Source: Myxococcaceae bacterium (lineage in GTDB: Bacteria > Myxococcota > Myxococcia > Myxococcales > Myxococcaceae). From it: a stretch of 55,411 bases of DNA. Below, one piece after another: positions 42,574-51,715 of the stretch (its first letter is position 1; each line of letters starts with the position of its first letter). The translations under genes were made by a program, and so were the position numbers. The notes beneath the pieces were generated by a model that made no database searches, had not been told where the DNA came from, and saw only the letters and a list, made by a program, of their open reading frames with translations. Location: contig SECN01000011.1 of NCBI GenBank assembly GCA_004173515.1, positions 1-55,411 on the forward strand, in the 5' to 3' direction.

Positions 42574-45117
42574 ATGGCTCCTCCGAAAACGTCCCGCACC
42601 CGAAAAACCCCCGACCTCGCTGGCTTCGTGCGCGTGCGCGGGGCCCGTGAACACAACCTCAAACACGTGGACGTGGACCTGCCACGGGATGCGCTGGTGG
42701 TCTTCACCGGCGTGTCGGGTTCCGGGAAGTCGTCGTTGGCGTTCGGGACGCTGTATGCCGAAGCGCAGCGGCGCTACTTCGAATCCGTGGCCCCGTACGC
42801 CCGGCGGCTGATTGATCAGGTGGGCGTGCCGGAGGTGGACTCCATCGACGGGCTGCCCCCGGCGGTGGCGCTCCAGCAGCACCGGGGGGCGCCCAGCTCG
42901 CGCTCGTCGGTGGGCAGCGTGACGACGCTGTCGAACTCGGTGCGCATGCTGTACTCGCGCGCCGGGACGTACCCGCCGAAGCTGGGGCGGCTGGACTCCG
43001 ACGCGTTCTCCCCGAACACGCCCGCGGGCGCCTGTCCGCAATGCCATGGCATCGGCCGGGTGTTCGAGGTGACCGAGCGCTCCATGGTGCCCGACGACAG
43101 CCTGAGCATCCGCGAGCGCGCCGTCGCCGCGTGGCCGCCCGCGTGGCATGGCCAGAACCTGCGCGACATCCTGGTGACGCTCGGGTACGACATCGACAAG
43201 CCCTGGCGGGAGCTGTCGAAGAAGGATCGGCAGTGGATCCTCTTCACCGACGAGCAGCCCACCGTCCCCGTCTACGCGGGCTTCACGTCCTCGGAGGTGA
43301 AGCGGGCCCTGGCCCGCAAGGAACCGCCCAGCTACATGGGCACGTTCACCGGCGCGAAGCGGTACGTGATGACCACGTTCGCGACCACCGAGAGCGCGAT
43401 GATGAAGAAGCGCGTCGCCCGGTACATGGTGAGCAGTGATTGCCAGGTGTGTCAGGGCAAGCGCCTGCGCCGCGAATCGCTGTCGGTGAAGTTCGCGGGG
43501 CTGGACATCGGAGAGCTGTCGCGGCTGCCATTGGATCAGGTCGCGGACCTGCTGCGCCCCACGGCGGAGGGCAGGGCGGAGGGCGCGGCGGCGATGGCCC
43601 GCGAGCATCCGGAGAAGGTCATCGTCGCCGAGCGCATCACGAAGGACCTGCTCGCGCGCATCCAGGTGCTGACGGACCTGGGCCTGGGCTACCTGTCGCT
43701 GGAGCGCACCACGCCCACGCTGTCGCCGGGGGAGTTGCAGCGGCTGCGGCTCGCCACGCAGATCCGCTCCAACCTCTTCGGCGTGGTGTACGTGATGGAC
43801 GAACCGTCCGCCGGCCTGCACCCAGCCGACACGGAGGCCTTGCTCACGGCGCTGGACCGGTTGAAGGACGCGGGCAATTCACTGTTCGTGGTGGAGCACG
43901 AGGTGGATGTCATCCGCCACGCGGACTGGCTCGTCGACGTGGGGCCCGCCGCCGGGGAGCACGGCGGACGTGTGCTCTACAGCGGGCCACCGGAGGGGCT
44001 CGCGAAGGTGGAGGCATCCAGGACGCGGCGCTACCTGTTCGAGGAGGAGCCCCTGCGCCGCCGGGCGCCCCGGAAGGCCACCGGACGTCTGCGATTGGAG
44101 GGCGTGAAGCGCAACAACCTGCGCGGGCTGGACGTGGACTTCCCGCTGGGCGTCTTCACCACCGTCACGGGCGTGTCCGGCTCCGGCAAGTCGAGCCTCG
44201 TGAGCCAGGCCCTGGTGGAGCTGGTGGCCGGCCGGCTGGGCCAGACGCTGGCGCCGGAGGAGGAAGAGGGCGAGCCGTTGGACCGGGAGCCGACGGTGGC
44301 GAGCGAAGGCCACATCGCGGAGGGGATGCACGCGCTCAAGCGGCTGGTGACGGTGGACCAGAAGCCCATCGGGCGCACGCCGCGCTCCAACCTGGCCACG
44401 TACACGGGCCTGTTCGACCACGTGCGCAAGCTGTTCGCATCAACGCCCCTGGCGAAGTCGCGCAAGTACAGCGCGGGCCGCTTCTCGTTCAACACGGCGG
44501 GAGGCCGCTGCGAGACGTGCGAGGGCGAAGGCTTCGTCAGCGTGGAGCTGCTCTTCCTGCCCAGCGTGTACGCGCCGTGCCCCACGTGCCATGGCACCCG
44601 CTACGACCCGAAGACGCTGGAGGTGAAGTACCGCGAGCGGAACATCGCGGACGTGCTGGGGATGACGGTGGACACCGCCTTCGACTTCTTCGCGGAGGAG
44701 CCGTCCCTGTTGCGCGTGCTCAAGGTGCTGAAGGACGTGGGCCTGGGCTACCTGCGGCTGGGACAGCCCGCGACGGAGCTGTCCGGCGGCGAAGCGCAGC
44801 GCATCAAGCTGGCGACGGAGCTGCAACGCACGCAGCGCGGCGACACGCTCTATGTGCTGGATGAGCCCACCACCGGCCTGCACCCGGCGGACGTGGACAA
44901 GCTGATGGCGCAGTTGGAGGGGCTGGTGGACGCGGGCAACACGGTCATCGTCGTGGAGCACGACCTGCGCGTCGTCGCCGCCAGCGACCACGTCATCGAC
45001 GTGGGGCCTGGCGCGGGGAACGCCGGGGGCCGCGTGGTGGCGCAGGGCACGCCCCAGGAGGTGGCGAAGGTGAAGGCCAGCCGCACCGCGCCGTACCTGT
45101 CGCGCGTCCTGGGGTGA
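42574..45117 (+). CDS. excinuclease ABC subunit UvrA, class II (UvrA2)
   Basis: 847 residues from ATG 42574. Two ABC ATPase halves, each with Walker A GVSGSGKSSL, signatures LSPGELQRLRL and LSGGEAQRIKL, and Walker B YVMDEPSAGLHP and YVLDEPTTGLHP. Zinc-binding CxxC pairs are ACPQCHGIG and CQVCQGKRL in the first half, and CETCEGEG and CPTCHGTRY in the second. The chain is about 100 residues shorter than canonical UvrA, in line with UvrA2 proteins that lack the UvrB-binding insert and occur in addition to UvrA; they are linked to tolerance of DNA-damaging agents and antibiotics. No partner gene is nearby. Confidence 0.92.
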   Translation: MAPPKTSRTRKTPDLAGFVRVRGAREHNLKHVDVDLPRDALVVFTGVSGSGKSSLAFGTLYAEAQRRYFESVAPYARRLIDQVGVPEVDSIDGLPPAVALQQHRGAPSSRSSVGSVTTLSNSVRMLYSRAGTYPPKLGRLDSDAFSPNTPAGACPQCHGIGRVFEVTERSMVPDDSLSIRERAVAAWPPAWHGQNLRDILVTLGYDIDKPWRELSKKDRQWILFTDEQPTVPVYAGFTSSEVKRALARKEPPSYMGTFTGAKRYVMTTFATTESAMMKKRVARYMVSSDCQVCQGKRLRRESLSVKFAGLDIGELSRLPLDQVADLLRPTAEGRAEGAAAMAREHPEKVIVAERITKDLLARIQVLTDLGLGYLSLERTTPTLSPGELQRLRLATQIRSNLFGVVYVMDEPSAGLHPADTEALLTALDRLKDAGNSLFVVEHEVDVIRHADWLVDVGPAAGEHGGRVLYSGPPEGLAKVEASRTRRYLFEEEPLRRRAPRKATGRLRLEGVKRNNLRGLDVDFPLGVFTTVTGVSGSGKSSLVSQALVELVAGRLGQTLAPEEEEGEPLDREPTVASEGHIAEGMHALKRLVTVDQKPIGRTPRSNLATYTGLFDHVRKLFASTPLAKSRKYSAGRFSFNTAGGRCETCEGEGFVSVELLFLPSVYAPCPTCHGTRYDPKTLEVKYRERNIADVLGMTVDTAFDFFAEEPSLLRVLKVLKDVGLGYLRLGQPATELSGGEAQRIKLATELQRTQRGDTLYVLDEPTTGLHPADVDKLMAQLEGLVDAGNTVIVVEHDLRVVAASDHVIDVGPGAGNAGGRVVAQGTPQEVAKVKASRTAPYLSRVLG

Positions 45118-45221
45118 TGGCTTGGGGGGCCCCGTGGTTCCGTAGGCTCTGGTAGCAAGGACAGGCGCCTTCCGGTACATCCGGGGCCCGTGACTCCCTC
45201 TCGCCCCTCGAAGGTGATGAC

Positions 45222-46268
45222 GTGAACGACCGACTTTTGCGCACGGCGCGCCGCCAGCCCACCGACACCACCCCCGTGTGGCTGATGCGCCAGGCCGGCC
45301 GCTACCTGCCCGAGTACCGCGCCATCCGCGGCAACATCGCGTTCCTGGACCTCTGCAAGAACCCGGACCTGGCCGCGGAAGTCACCGTGCAGCCCGTCAC
45401 CCGGCTGGGCGTGGACGCGGCCATCATCTTCTCCGACATCCTCATCCCCGTGGAGGCCATGGGCATCCACCTGGAACTCGGGGACAAGGGGCCGCACTTC
45501 CCCAACCCCCTGCGCACCGCCGCGGACATCGACAAGCTGGGCGTCCCCGACCCCGTCGAAGGCACCGGCTTCGTCGCCGAGGCCATCCGCCGCACCCGCA
45601 AGGCCCTCAACGACTCCGTGCCCGTCATCGGCTTCGCGGGCGCGCCCTTCACCCTGGCCGCGTACATGGTCGAGGGCGGCGGCTCCAAGAGCTACATCGT
45701 CATCAAGCGCCTGCTCTTCGAGCAGCCGGCGCTGGCCCACCGTCTGTTCCAGAAGCTCACCGACACCCTCATCCCGTACCTCAAGATGCAGGTGGAGGCC
45801 GGCGCCAGCATCGTGCAGATCTTCGACTCCTGGGGCGGCGAGCTGTCCCCCTACGACTTCGAGCGCTTCAGCCTGCCGTACCTCACCCGCATGGTGCAGG
45901 AGCTCAAGGCCACCGGCGTCCCCGTCATCCTCTTCGGCACCAACATGACCCCGCACCTGCCGCTGTTGAAGCGCACCGGCGCGGACGTCATCGGCCTGGA
46001 CTGGCGCGTGAACGTGGACGAGGGCCGCCGCATCCTGGGCCCGGACGTCGCCACGCAGGGCAACCTGGACCCGCTGCACCTGTTCCTCCCCCGCGAGGAA
46101 CTGGACGCCCGCGTGAAGGACATCCTCGGCCGCGCGGGCCCCGTCGGGCACATCTTCAACCTGGGCCACGGCATCCTCCCGCCCAGCGACCCGGACGCCG
46201 CGAAGTTCCTCGTGGACGCCGTGCACCGCCATGGCGTCGCGCTCCGCCAGGGCATCGCGCTGCGCTGA
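45222..46268 (+). CDS. hemE: uroporphyrinogen decarboxylase
   Basis: 348 residues, start GTG 45222 behind GAAGG. Converts uroporphyrinogen III to coproporphyrinogen III in haem synthesis. The N-terminal signature TPVWLMRQAGRYLPEYR is intact, as are IIFSDILIPVEAMG, GFAGAPFTLAAYM (second signature), QIFDSWGGELSPYDF and NLGHGILPPSDPD at the end. Length is normal. It stands alone, with the fadIJ operon 149 bases downstream on the same strand and no other haem genes in view. Confidence 0.97.
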   Translation: MNDRLLRTARRQPTDTTPVWLMRQAGRYLPEYRAIRGNIAFLDLCKNPDLAAEVTVQPVTRLGVDAAIIFSDILIPVEAMGIHLELGDKGPHFPNPLRTAADIDKLGVPDPVEGTGFVAEAIRRTRKALNDSVPVIGFAGAPFTLAAYMVEGGGSKSYIVIKRLLFEQPALAHRLFQKLTDTLIPYLKMQVEAGASIVQIFDSWGGELSPYDFERFSLPYLTRMVQELKATGVPVILFGTNMTPHLPLLKRTGADVIGLDWRVNVDEGRRILGPDVATQGNLDPLHLFLPREELDARVKDILGRAGPVGHIFNLGHGILPPSDPDAAKFLVDAVHRHGVALRQGIALR

Positions 46269-46292
46269 AGCACCTGCTTGAAGGCCTGTGTG

Positions 46293-46309
46293 GGTGGGGC
46301 AGCCCCGCC
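46293..46309 (+). terminator. candidate terminator after hemE
   Basis: GGTGGGG-CAG-CCCCGCC, a 7-pair stem (one G-T) with a 3-base loop, 25 bases after the hemE stop. There is no U-run, so this is a weak call. Confidence 0.35.
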
Positions 46310-46330
46310 TGCACGCCCGGGTGCCCGGCA

Positions 46331-46348
46331 ATTGACTCTTGAGTCAAT
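46331..46348. promoter_or_regulatory. perfect 18-bp palindrome, probable operator of the fadIJ operon
   Basis: ATTGACTC-TT-GAGTCAAT has 8-bp arms with no mismatch and a 2-base centre, 70 bases before the thiolase start and immediately upstream of the candidate promoter. Its size and AT-rich ends resemble sites of FadR/TetR-type fatty acid regulators. The binding protein is unknown. Confidence 0.6.
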
Positions 46349-46354
46349 CCAGCG

Positions 46355-46384
46355 TTGACGCGGCGCATCGTCGGTCGTTAGAAG
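46355..46384 (+). promoter_or_regulatory. candidate promoter of fadIJ
   Basis: TTGACG (46355-46360), 18-base spacer, TAGAAG (46379-46384). A fair -35 with a moderate -10, 33 bases before the start of fadI. Its position just downstream of the 18-bp palindrome supports it. Confidence 0.4.
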
Positions 46385-46417
46385 CGCCTCACTCGTCGCA
46401 CAGAGGGTGAGGCACAC

Positions 46418-47719
46418 ATGGCAAGCGAGAAGCGCAACGGCCACCGTCGGGTGGCCATCGTTCGCGGATTGCGGACGCCGTTCGCGAAGGCGGGCACCGT
46501 GTTCGCGGGGCTGACGGCGTTGGATCTGGGCCGGATGGTGGTCCAGGAACTGGTGCAGCGCAGCGACCTGGATCCGAACGAAATCAACCAGGTCGTCTTC
46601 GGTCAGGTCATCCCCACGCTGACCGCGCCGTCCATCGCGCGCGAAGTGGTGCTGGCGGCGGGCCTGCCCAAGCGCATCGATGCGTTCACGGTGGCGCGCG
46701 CCTGTGCCACGTCCATCCAGGCGCTCGTGGCAGGCGCCAACGCCATCGCGCTGGGGGACGCGGACGTCATCATCGCGGGCGGCACGGAGTCCCTGTCCGA
46801 CGCGCCCATCTTCACCAGCCGCCCCCTGGCGCACGCGCTGGCCGCGTCGTCCAAGGGCAAGAGCCTGCCGGACAAGCTGCGTCCCTTCCAGAAGCTCAAG
46901 GGCAAGGACCTGCTGCCCGTGCCCCCCGCCATCGCCGAGTACTCCACCGGCGAGACGATGGGTGAGAGCGCGGAGAAGATGGCCAAGGAGAACGGCATCA
47001 GCCGCGAGGAGCAGGACCTCATCGCCTTCAACTCGCACCAGAACGCGGCCAGGGCATGGAAGGAGGGCTACTTCGCCGACGAGGTGATGCACGTCCTCGT
47101 GCCGCCCAAGTACGAGCAGTCCGCCACGAAGGACAACATCGTGCGCGAGGACACCAGCCTGGAGGCCCTCTCCAAGCTCAAGCCGGTGTTCGATCGCCGC
47201 TATGGCAGCGTCACCGCCGGCAACGCGTCCCCCCTCACCGACGGCGCCGCGGCGCTGCTCCTGATGAGCGAGGAGAAGGCGAAGGCGCTGGGCTACGAGC
47301 CGCTGGGCTTCCTGCGCTCGCACGCGTTCGCGGCGACCGACCCGGGTGACCAGCTGCTCCAGGGCCCGGCGTACGCGGCGCCCGTGGCGCTCAAGCGCGC
47401 GGGGCTGAAGCTCGCGGACATCGACCTGGTGGAGATGCACGAGGCGTTCGCCGCGCAGGTGGCGAGCAACCTCCAGGCGCTGGCGTCCAAGGAGTTCGCG
47501 AAGAAGGCGGGCTTCAGCGGGCCGGTGGGTGAAATCGACCGGTCGCGGCTGAACGTGACGGGCGGCTCCATCTCCCTGGGCCATCCGTTCGGTGCCACCG
47601 GGGCGCGCATCGTCACGCAGGCCCTGAACGAGCTGAAGCGTCGGAACAAGAACACGGTGCTGTGCACCGTCTGCGCCGCGGGCGGGCTGGGCGCCGCGGT
47701 CATCCTGGAGCGTGCGTGA
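46418..47719 (+). CDS. fadI: acetyl-CoA C-acyltransferase FadI
   Basis: 433 residues, complete, start ATG 46418 behind GAGGGTGAGG. 3-Ketoacyl-CoA thiolase, beta subunit of the fatty acid oxidation complex. Motifs: VARACATSIQAL with the nucleophilic Cys, AGNASPLTDGAAALLLM, VEMHEAFAAQV, GGSISLGHPFGATGARI (His) and LCTVCAAGGLG (second Cys). The chain is longer than FadA and fits the FadI/trifunctional-protein-beta group. The stop overlaps the start of the next gene (TGATG), giving tight coupling with the alpha subunit. Confidence 0.94.
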   Translation: MASEKRNGHRRVAIVRGLRTPFAKAGTVFAGLTALDLGRMVVQELVQRSDLDPNEINQVVFGQVIPTLTAPSIAREVVLAAGLPKRIDAFTVARACATSIQALVAGANAIALGDADVIIAGGTESLSDAPIFTSRPLAHALAASSKGKSLPDKLRPFQKLKGKDLLPVPPAIAEYSTGETMGESAEKMAKENGISREEQDLIAFNSHQNAARAWKEGYFADEVMHVLVPPKYEQSATKDNIVREDTSLEALSKLKPVFDRRYGSVTAGNASPLTDGAAALLLMSEEKAKALGYEPLGFLRSHAFAATDPGDQLLQGPAYAAPVALKRAGLKLADIDLVEMHEAFAAQVASNLQALASKEFAKKAGFSGPVGEIDRSRLNVTGGSISLGHPFGATGARIVTQALNELKRRNKNTVLCTVCAAGGLGAAVILERA

Positions 47720-49786
47720 TGGCGACCAAGCATGAAGAGGTCGAGGCGAAGCAGGGCTTGAGCTACGGCGTCACACATCGACTTCCTGCAAACCATCAAG
47801 TCGCCGGACGACGTCGTGGCCGTGAGCCGCGCCGCGCACGCGGAGTTCGACCGGCTGGAGTCCTTCTCCAAGCCCGTGGTCGCGGCCATCCACGGCGCGT
47901 GCCTGGGCGGCGGGCTGGAGTGGGCGCTCGCGTGCCACTACCGCATCGCCACCGACAGTCCCAAGACGACCCTGGGCCTGCCGGAGACGCAGCTGGGCCT
48001 CATCCCCGGCGCGGGCGGCACGCAGCGGCTGCCCGCGCTCATCGGCGCGCAGGCGGCGTTGGATCTCATCCTCACGGGCAAGAACGTGAAGGCGTCCAAG
48101 GCGAAGAAGCTGGGCGTCGTGGATGAGGTCGTCCCCGTGCCCATGCTCAAGCGCATCGCGTTGCAGCGCGCGGCGGAGCTGGCGGCGGGCACGCTCAAGG
48201 TGGAGCGCGCGCACCAGGGCTTCAAGGCCGTGGCGGCGAGCGGCAAGAAGAAGGGCATCGCGGGCCTCTTCCAGGGCCTCATCAGCAAGGACCTGTGGGC
48301 GGAAGCCGCGCTGGAGGACAACCCGCTGGGCCGCAAGGTGCTCTTCGACCAGGCGAAGAAGGCGCTCCTGAAGAAGACGCGCGGCAAGTACCCGGCGCAG
48401 GAAAAGGCGTTGCAGGTCATCCGCGTGGGCCTGGAGTCCGGGCGCAGGGCGGGCCTGGAGGCCGAGGCGAAGGCGTTCGGTGAGCTGGTGTTCACGGACG
48501 TGTCGCGGCGGCTGGTGGAGATCTTCTTCGCCACCACGGCGCTGAAGAAGGAGAACGGCACCGCCAACGCCAGCGTGAAGCCGCGCGAGGTGAAGAAGGT
48601 GGGCGTGCTGGGCGGCGGCCTGATGGGCGGCGGCATCGCCTATGTGGCGGGCGTGCTCCAGGGCGTGCCGGTGCGCGTGAAGGACAAGGACGACGCGGGC
48701 GCGGGCCGCGCGCTCAAGCAGGTGCAGACGGTGCTGGACGAGCGCGTGAAGCGCCGCTCGCTCACCCACCGCGAGTCGTCCGCGAAGATGTCCAACATCA
48801 GCGCGGGCACCGACTACAGCGGCTTCAAGTCGGTGGACCTCATCATCGAGGCGGTGTTCGAGGACCTGAAGCTCAAGCACAAGGTCATCGCGGAGGTGGA
48901 GGCCGTCACCGGCCCGGACACCATCTTCGCCTCCAACACCTCCAGCCTGCCCATCACGGAGCTGGCCAAGGGCAGCAAGCGGCCCTCGCAAGTCATCGGG
49001 ATGCATTACTTCAGCCCGGTCCACAAGATGCCGCTCTTGGAGATCATCACGCACCCGGGCACCGCGGAGTGGGTGACGGCGACGTGCGTGGACGTGGGCC
49101 GCAAGCAGGGCAAGACGGTCATCGTCGTCAACGACGGGCCGGGCTTCTACACGTCGCGCATCCTCGCGCCGTACATGAACGAGGCCGCGCACCTGCTGGC
49201 GGAGGGCGCGGACATCGTCCAGTTGGACAAGGCGCTCGTGGACTTCGGCTTCCCGGTGGGCCCCATCACGCTCTTGGACGAGGTCGGCATCGACGTGGCC
49301 CAGAAGGTGGGCCCCATCATGGAGGCCGCGTTCGGCAAGCGGATGGCGGCGCCCAAGGCGCTGGAGGGCGTCATCTCCGACGGACGCCTGGGCCGCAAGA
49401 CGCAGAAGGGCTTCTACCTGTACGAGGACGGGAAGAAGAAGGAGGTGGACCCGTCCGTCTACCTGCTCCTGCCGCACGGCAAGGACCGCAAGTCGTTGGA
49501 CCCCGCGGAGATGGCGGAGCGCTGCGCCCTGCAGATGGTGAACGAGGCCATCCGCTGCCTGGGCGAGGGCATCCTGCGCAGCCCCCGCGACGGCGACGTG
49601 GGCGCCATCTTCGGCCTGGGCTTCCCCCCGTTCCTGGGCGGCCCGCTGCGCTACGCGGACAGCCTGGGTCCGGCGCACCTGCTGCGCAAGCTGGAGCACT
49701 ACCAGGACAAGTACGGCGAGCGCTTCACGCCCGCGCCGTTGCTGGTGGAGAAGGTGCGGGCCGGCAAGGGCTTCTACGACGCGTGA
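47719..49786 (+). pseudogene. fadJ: FadJ: enoyl-CoA hydratase/3-hydroxyacyl-CoA dehydrogenase alpha subunit, frame broken by missing 5' block
   Basis: Alpha subunit partner of FadI. The start ATG 47719 gives [18 protein letters not shown]. At about 47772-47777 the reading must shift +1 to continue [20 protein letters not shown]; relatives have roughly 55 residues between these points (the first strands of the crotonase fold). The remainder is intact to 49786: [39 protein letters not shown] (NAD site), [28 protein letters not shown] and [20 protein letters not shown]. Adding the missing block gives about 744 residues, normal for FadJ. The operon with fadI and the clean flanks argue for a functional gene whose sequence is incomplete here. 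Confidence 0.88.
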
Positions 49787-49887
49787 TGTCGTGACGGACC
49801 GGGCAGGGGAGGGGGCATCGAAGGCCTCCCCCCGGCCTGGAGCCTGGGGCCCGGCTTGACGGCGGGTGCGGTTCTGGATGAAGGGGC

Positions 49888-50912
49888 ATGCCCTCCATGG
49901 TCCGCTCCGCTCCCCGCGCCGTCCTGTCCGCTGGCCTCGCCGCCCTGGTGGTGTGCACCGTGCTGGTGACGGTGTCCGCGCTCGCGTTTCCCCTGGGCTA
50001 CAGCCCCGCGCGGCCCACCTGGCCCGGGGCGCCCACGCTGCTGGGCTGGGCGCACTTCGACGCCGGCTGGTACGCGCACATCGCGACGCAGGGCTACAGC
50101 TACACGCCCGGCCAGCAGAGCCCGGTGGCCTTCTTCCCGCTGTACCCGCTGGTGCTCAGAGGCCTGGGCCTCCTGCACGTGGACACGTTCCTCGCGGGGA
50201 TGCTCGTCACGATGGTGTCTGGCCTCGGGGCGCTCTACGTCTTCACGCAGTGGGCGCGCACGCGGGCGGACGAGGAGGCGGCGAGGAACGCGGGCCTGCT
50301 GCTGGCGTTCTACCCGTTCGCGTTCTTCCTCTACGGGGCGATGTATTCGGACGCGCTGTTCCTGCTGCTGGTCATCGCGGCGTTCCTGCTGCTGGAGCGG
50401 GGGCAGTTGGGGTTCGCGGTGCTGCTGGCCGCCGTGGCCACCGCGGCGCGTCCGGTGGCTACGTGCTGTACCAGTGGAAGGCGTTTGGTGAGCCCTTCGC
50501 GTTCGTGAAGGTGCAGTCCGCGCCGGGGTGGGACCAGAAGCCGGGCTGGCGCACGTGGGCGAAGCTGCGCTGGTTCCAGGGCTTCAGCCGGGACATGTCG
50601 CTGTCGGACGGCCTGCGCCTGGTGGGGCACGCGGCCGTCACCCTGGGGGCGCTCGCGCTGGTGTGGCCGTGCGCGAAACGACTGGGGTGGGGTTATGGCG
50701 TGTACACGCTGGCCATCGTGGGATTGCCCGCCATGTCCAGCAAGGACTTCATGGGCATGGGGCGCTACCTGCTGGCCGCCTTCCCGCTGTTCCTCACGCT
50801 GGCCCTGCTGCTGCGCGAGCGCCCGAGGTTGAGGTGGGGCGTGCTCGCGACGAGCCTGGGGTTGATGCTGGCGCTGACAGTGGCGTTCGGTGCCGCGGAG
50901 TACGTGTCATGA
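49888..50912 (+). pseudogene. PIG-V/mannosyltransferase-like membrane glycosyltransferase, frame broken by missing internal block
   Basis: Starts at ATG 49888 (MPSMVRSAPRAVLSAGLAAL) with membrane segments and the PIG-V-like lumenal loop FDAGWYAHIATQGYSY, then VAFFPLYPLVLRGLGLL. Near 50452-50462 the frame changes from TAARPV to GYVLYQWKAFGEPFAFVKVQ. Relatives carry several tens of residues between these blocks (a further membrane segment). The second part ends with SSKDFMGMGRYLLAAFPLFL and more hydrophobic stretches. The family transfers mannose or another hexose from a polyprenyl-phosphate donor at the membrane. The stop overlaps the methyltransferase start (ATGA). The break is probably a sequence deletion rather than decay. 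Confidence 0.8.
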
Positions 50913-51571
50913 GCAGTGGGCTCTTGACGCAGGCCCTGGCGCGGTACGCGGGGCTGCCCGCGAGCGAGCGCTTCCACGTGCACGCGCGGGCGTCGTCGGC
51001 GCCGCTGCTGGCGGTGGCTTCGCGGTTGCCTTCGGGAACGGTGGCGGACATCGGCTGCGGGCACGGGTTGTTGTCCGCGCTGATGGCGCTCGCGGTGCCG
51101 GAGCGCCGGGTGGTGGGTGTGGACCTGGATGCGCGCAAGGTGCGCTGGGCGCAGGCGGCGCTGGCGGGGCTGCCCAACGTGACGTTGTCCGTGGGGTCGG
51201 TGGAGCAACTGGCGGCGGAGCATCCCGGGACGCTCGACGCGGCGGTGGTGTGCGACGTGCTGTACCTGCTGCCGGAGGCGCAGTGGCCCGGCTTCCTCAA
51301 GGCCGTGCGCGGACTGCTCAAGCCCGGAGGGCGCTTCCTGCTGAAGGAGGTGGAGGGGGACCGCTCCTGGAAGCACGCGAAGGCGCTCGCGCAGGAGTGG
51401 GTGATGGTGTCGCTGCTGGGACGCACGAAGGCCAGCGGCGGCATGGTGCTACGGCCGCGCGTGGACGGTGTGCGGATGCTGCGCGACGCGGGCTTCGAGG
51501 TGCGCGAGGTGGTGGGGCTGGGCGAGGGCTACACGACGCCGCACCTGCTCTACGACGCGGAGGCGCGCTGA
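50909..51571 (+). CDS. class I SAM-dependent methyltransferase
   Basis: 220 residues, start ATG 50909 overlapping the glycosyltransferase stop. SAM-binding motif I is VADIGCGHGLLSALMALAV, followed by the acidic residue in RRVVGVDLDARKVRWAQ; motif IV is AAVVCDVLYLLPEAQW and post-motif LLKPGGRFLLKEVEGDRSW. The acceptor is unknown. Coupling to the membrane glycosyltransferase suggests a lipid or sugar substrate. Confidence 0.85.
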   Translation: MSSGLLTQALARYAGLPASERFHVHARASSAPLLAVASRLPSGTVADIGCGHGLLSALMALAVPERRVVGVDLDARKVRWAQAALAGLPNVTLSVGSVEQLAAEHPGTLDAAVVCDVLYLLPEAQWPGFLKAVRGLLKPGGRFLLKEVEGDRSWKHAKALAQEWVMVSLLGRTKASGGMVLRPRVDGVRMLRDAGFEVREVVGLGEGYTTPHLLYDAEAR

Positions 51572-51597
51572 CGGGGCTTGAGGCCGGAGCGCCTGGG

Positions 51598-51715
51598 TTC
51601 GCGAGCGCTACGTCCCGCTCCCCGCGCTTCGACCGTGCCGGAGTTCGTGCGCCCCGCCGCGCTCAGCCCAGCGAGCCGTAGTTCGCGAGCACGACGTCCC
51701 GCTCCACGAGCTTCG
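51598..51715. repeat. 34-bp imperfect direct repeat spanning the 3' end of the deacetylase gene
   Basis: Copy A (51598-51631, intergenic) and copy B (51682-51715, last codons of the YdjC/HpnK gene) match at 30 of 34 positions, 84 bases apart. The intergenic copy looks like a duplicated fragment of the gene tail. The rest of the 91-base convergent gap shows no clear terminator. Confidence 0.55.

Noticed and set aside
46332..46337. TTGACT within the palindrome as the -35 of fadIJ
   Set aside because: No acceptable -10 lies 16-19 bases downstream; the TTGACG at 46355 gives a better pair.
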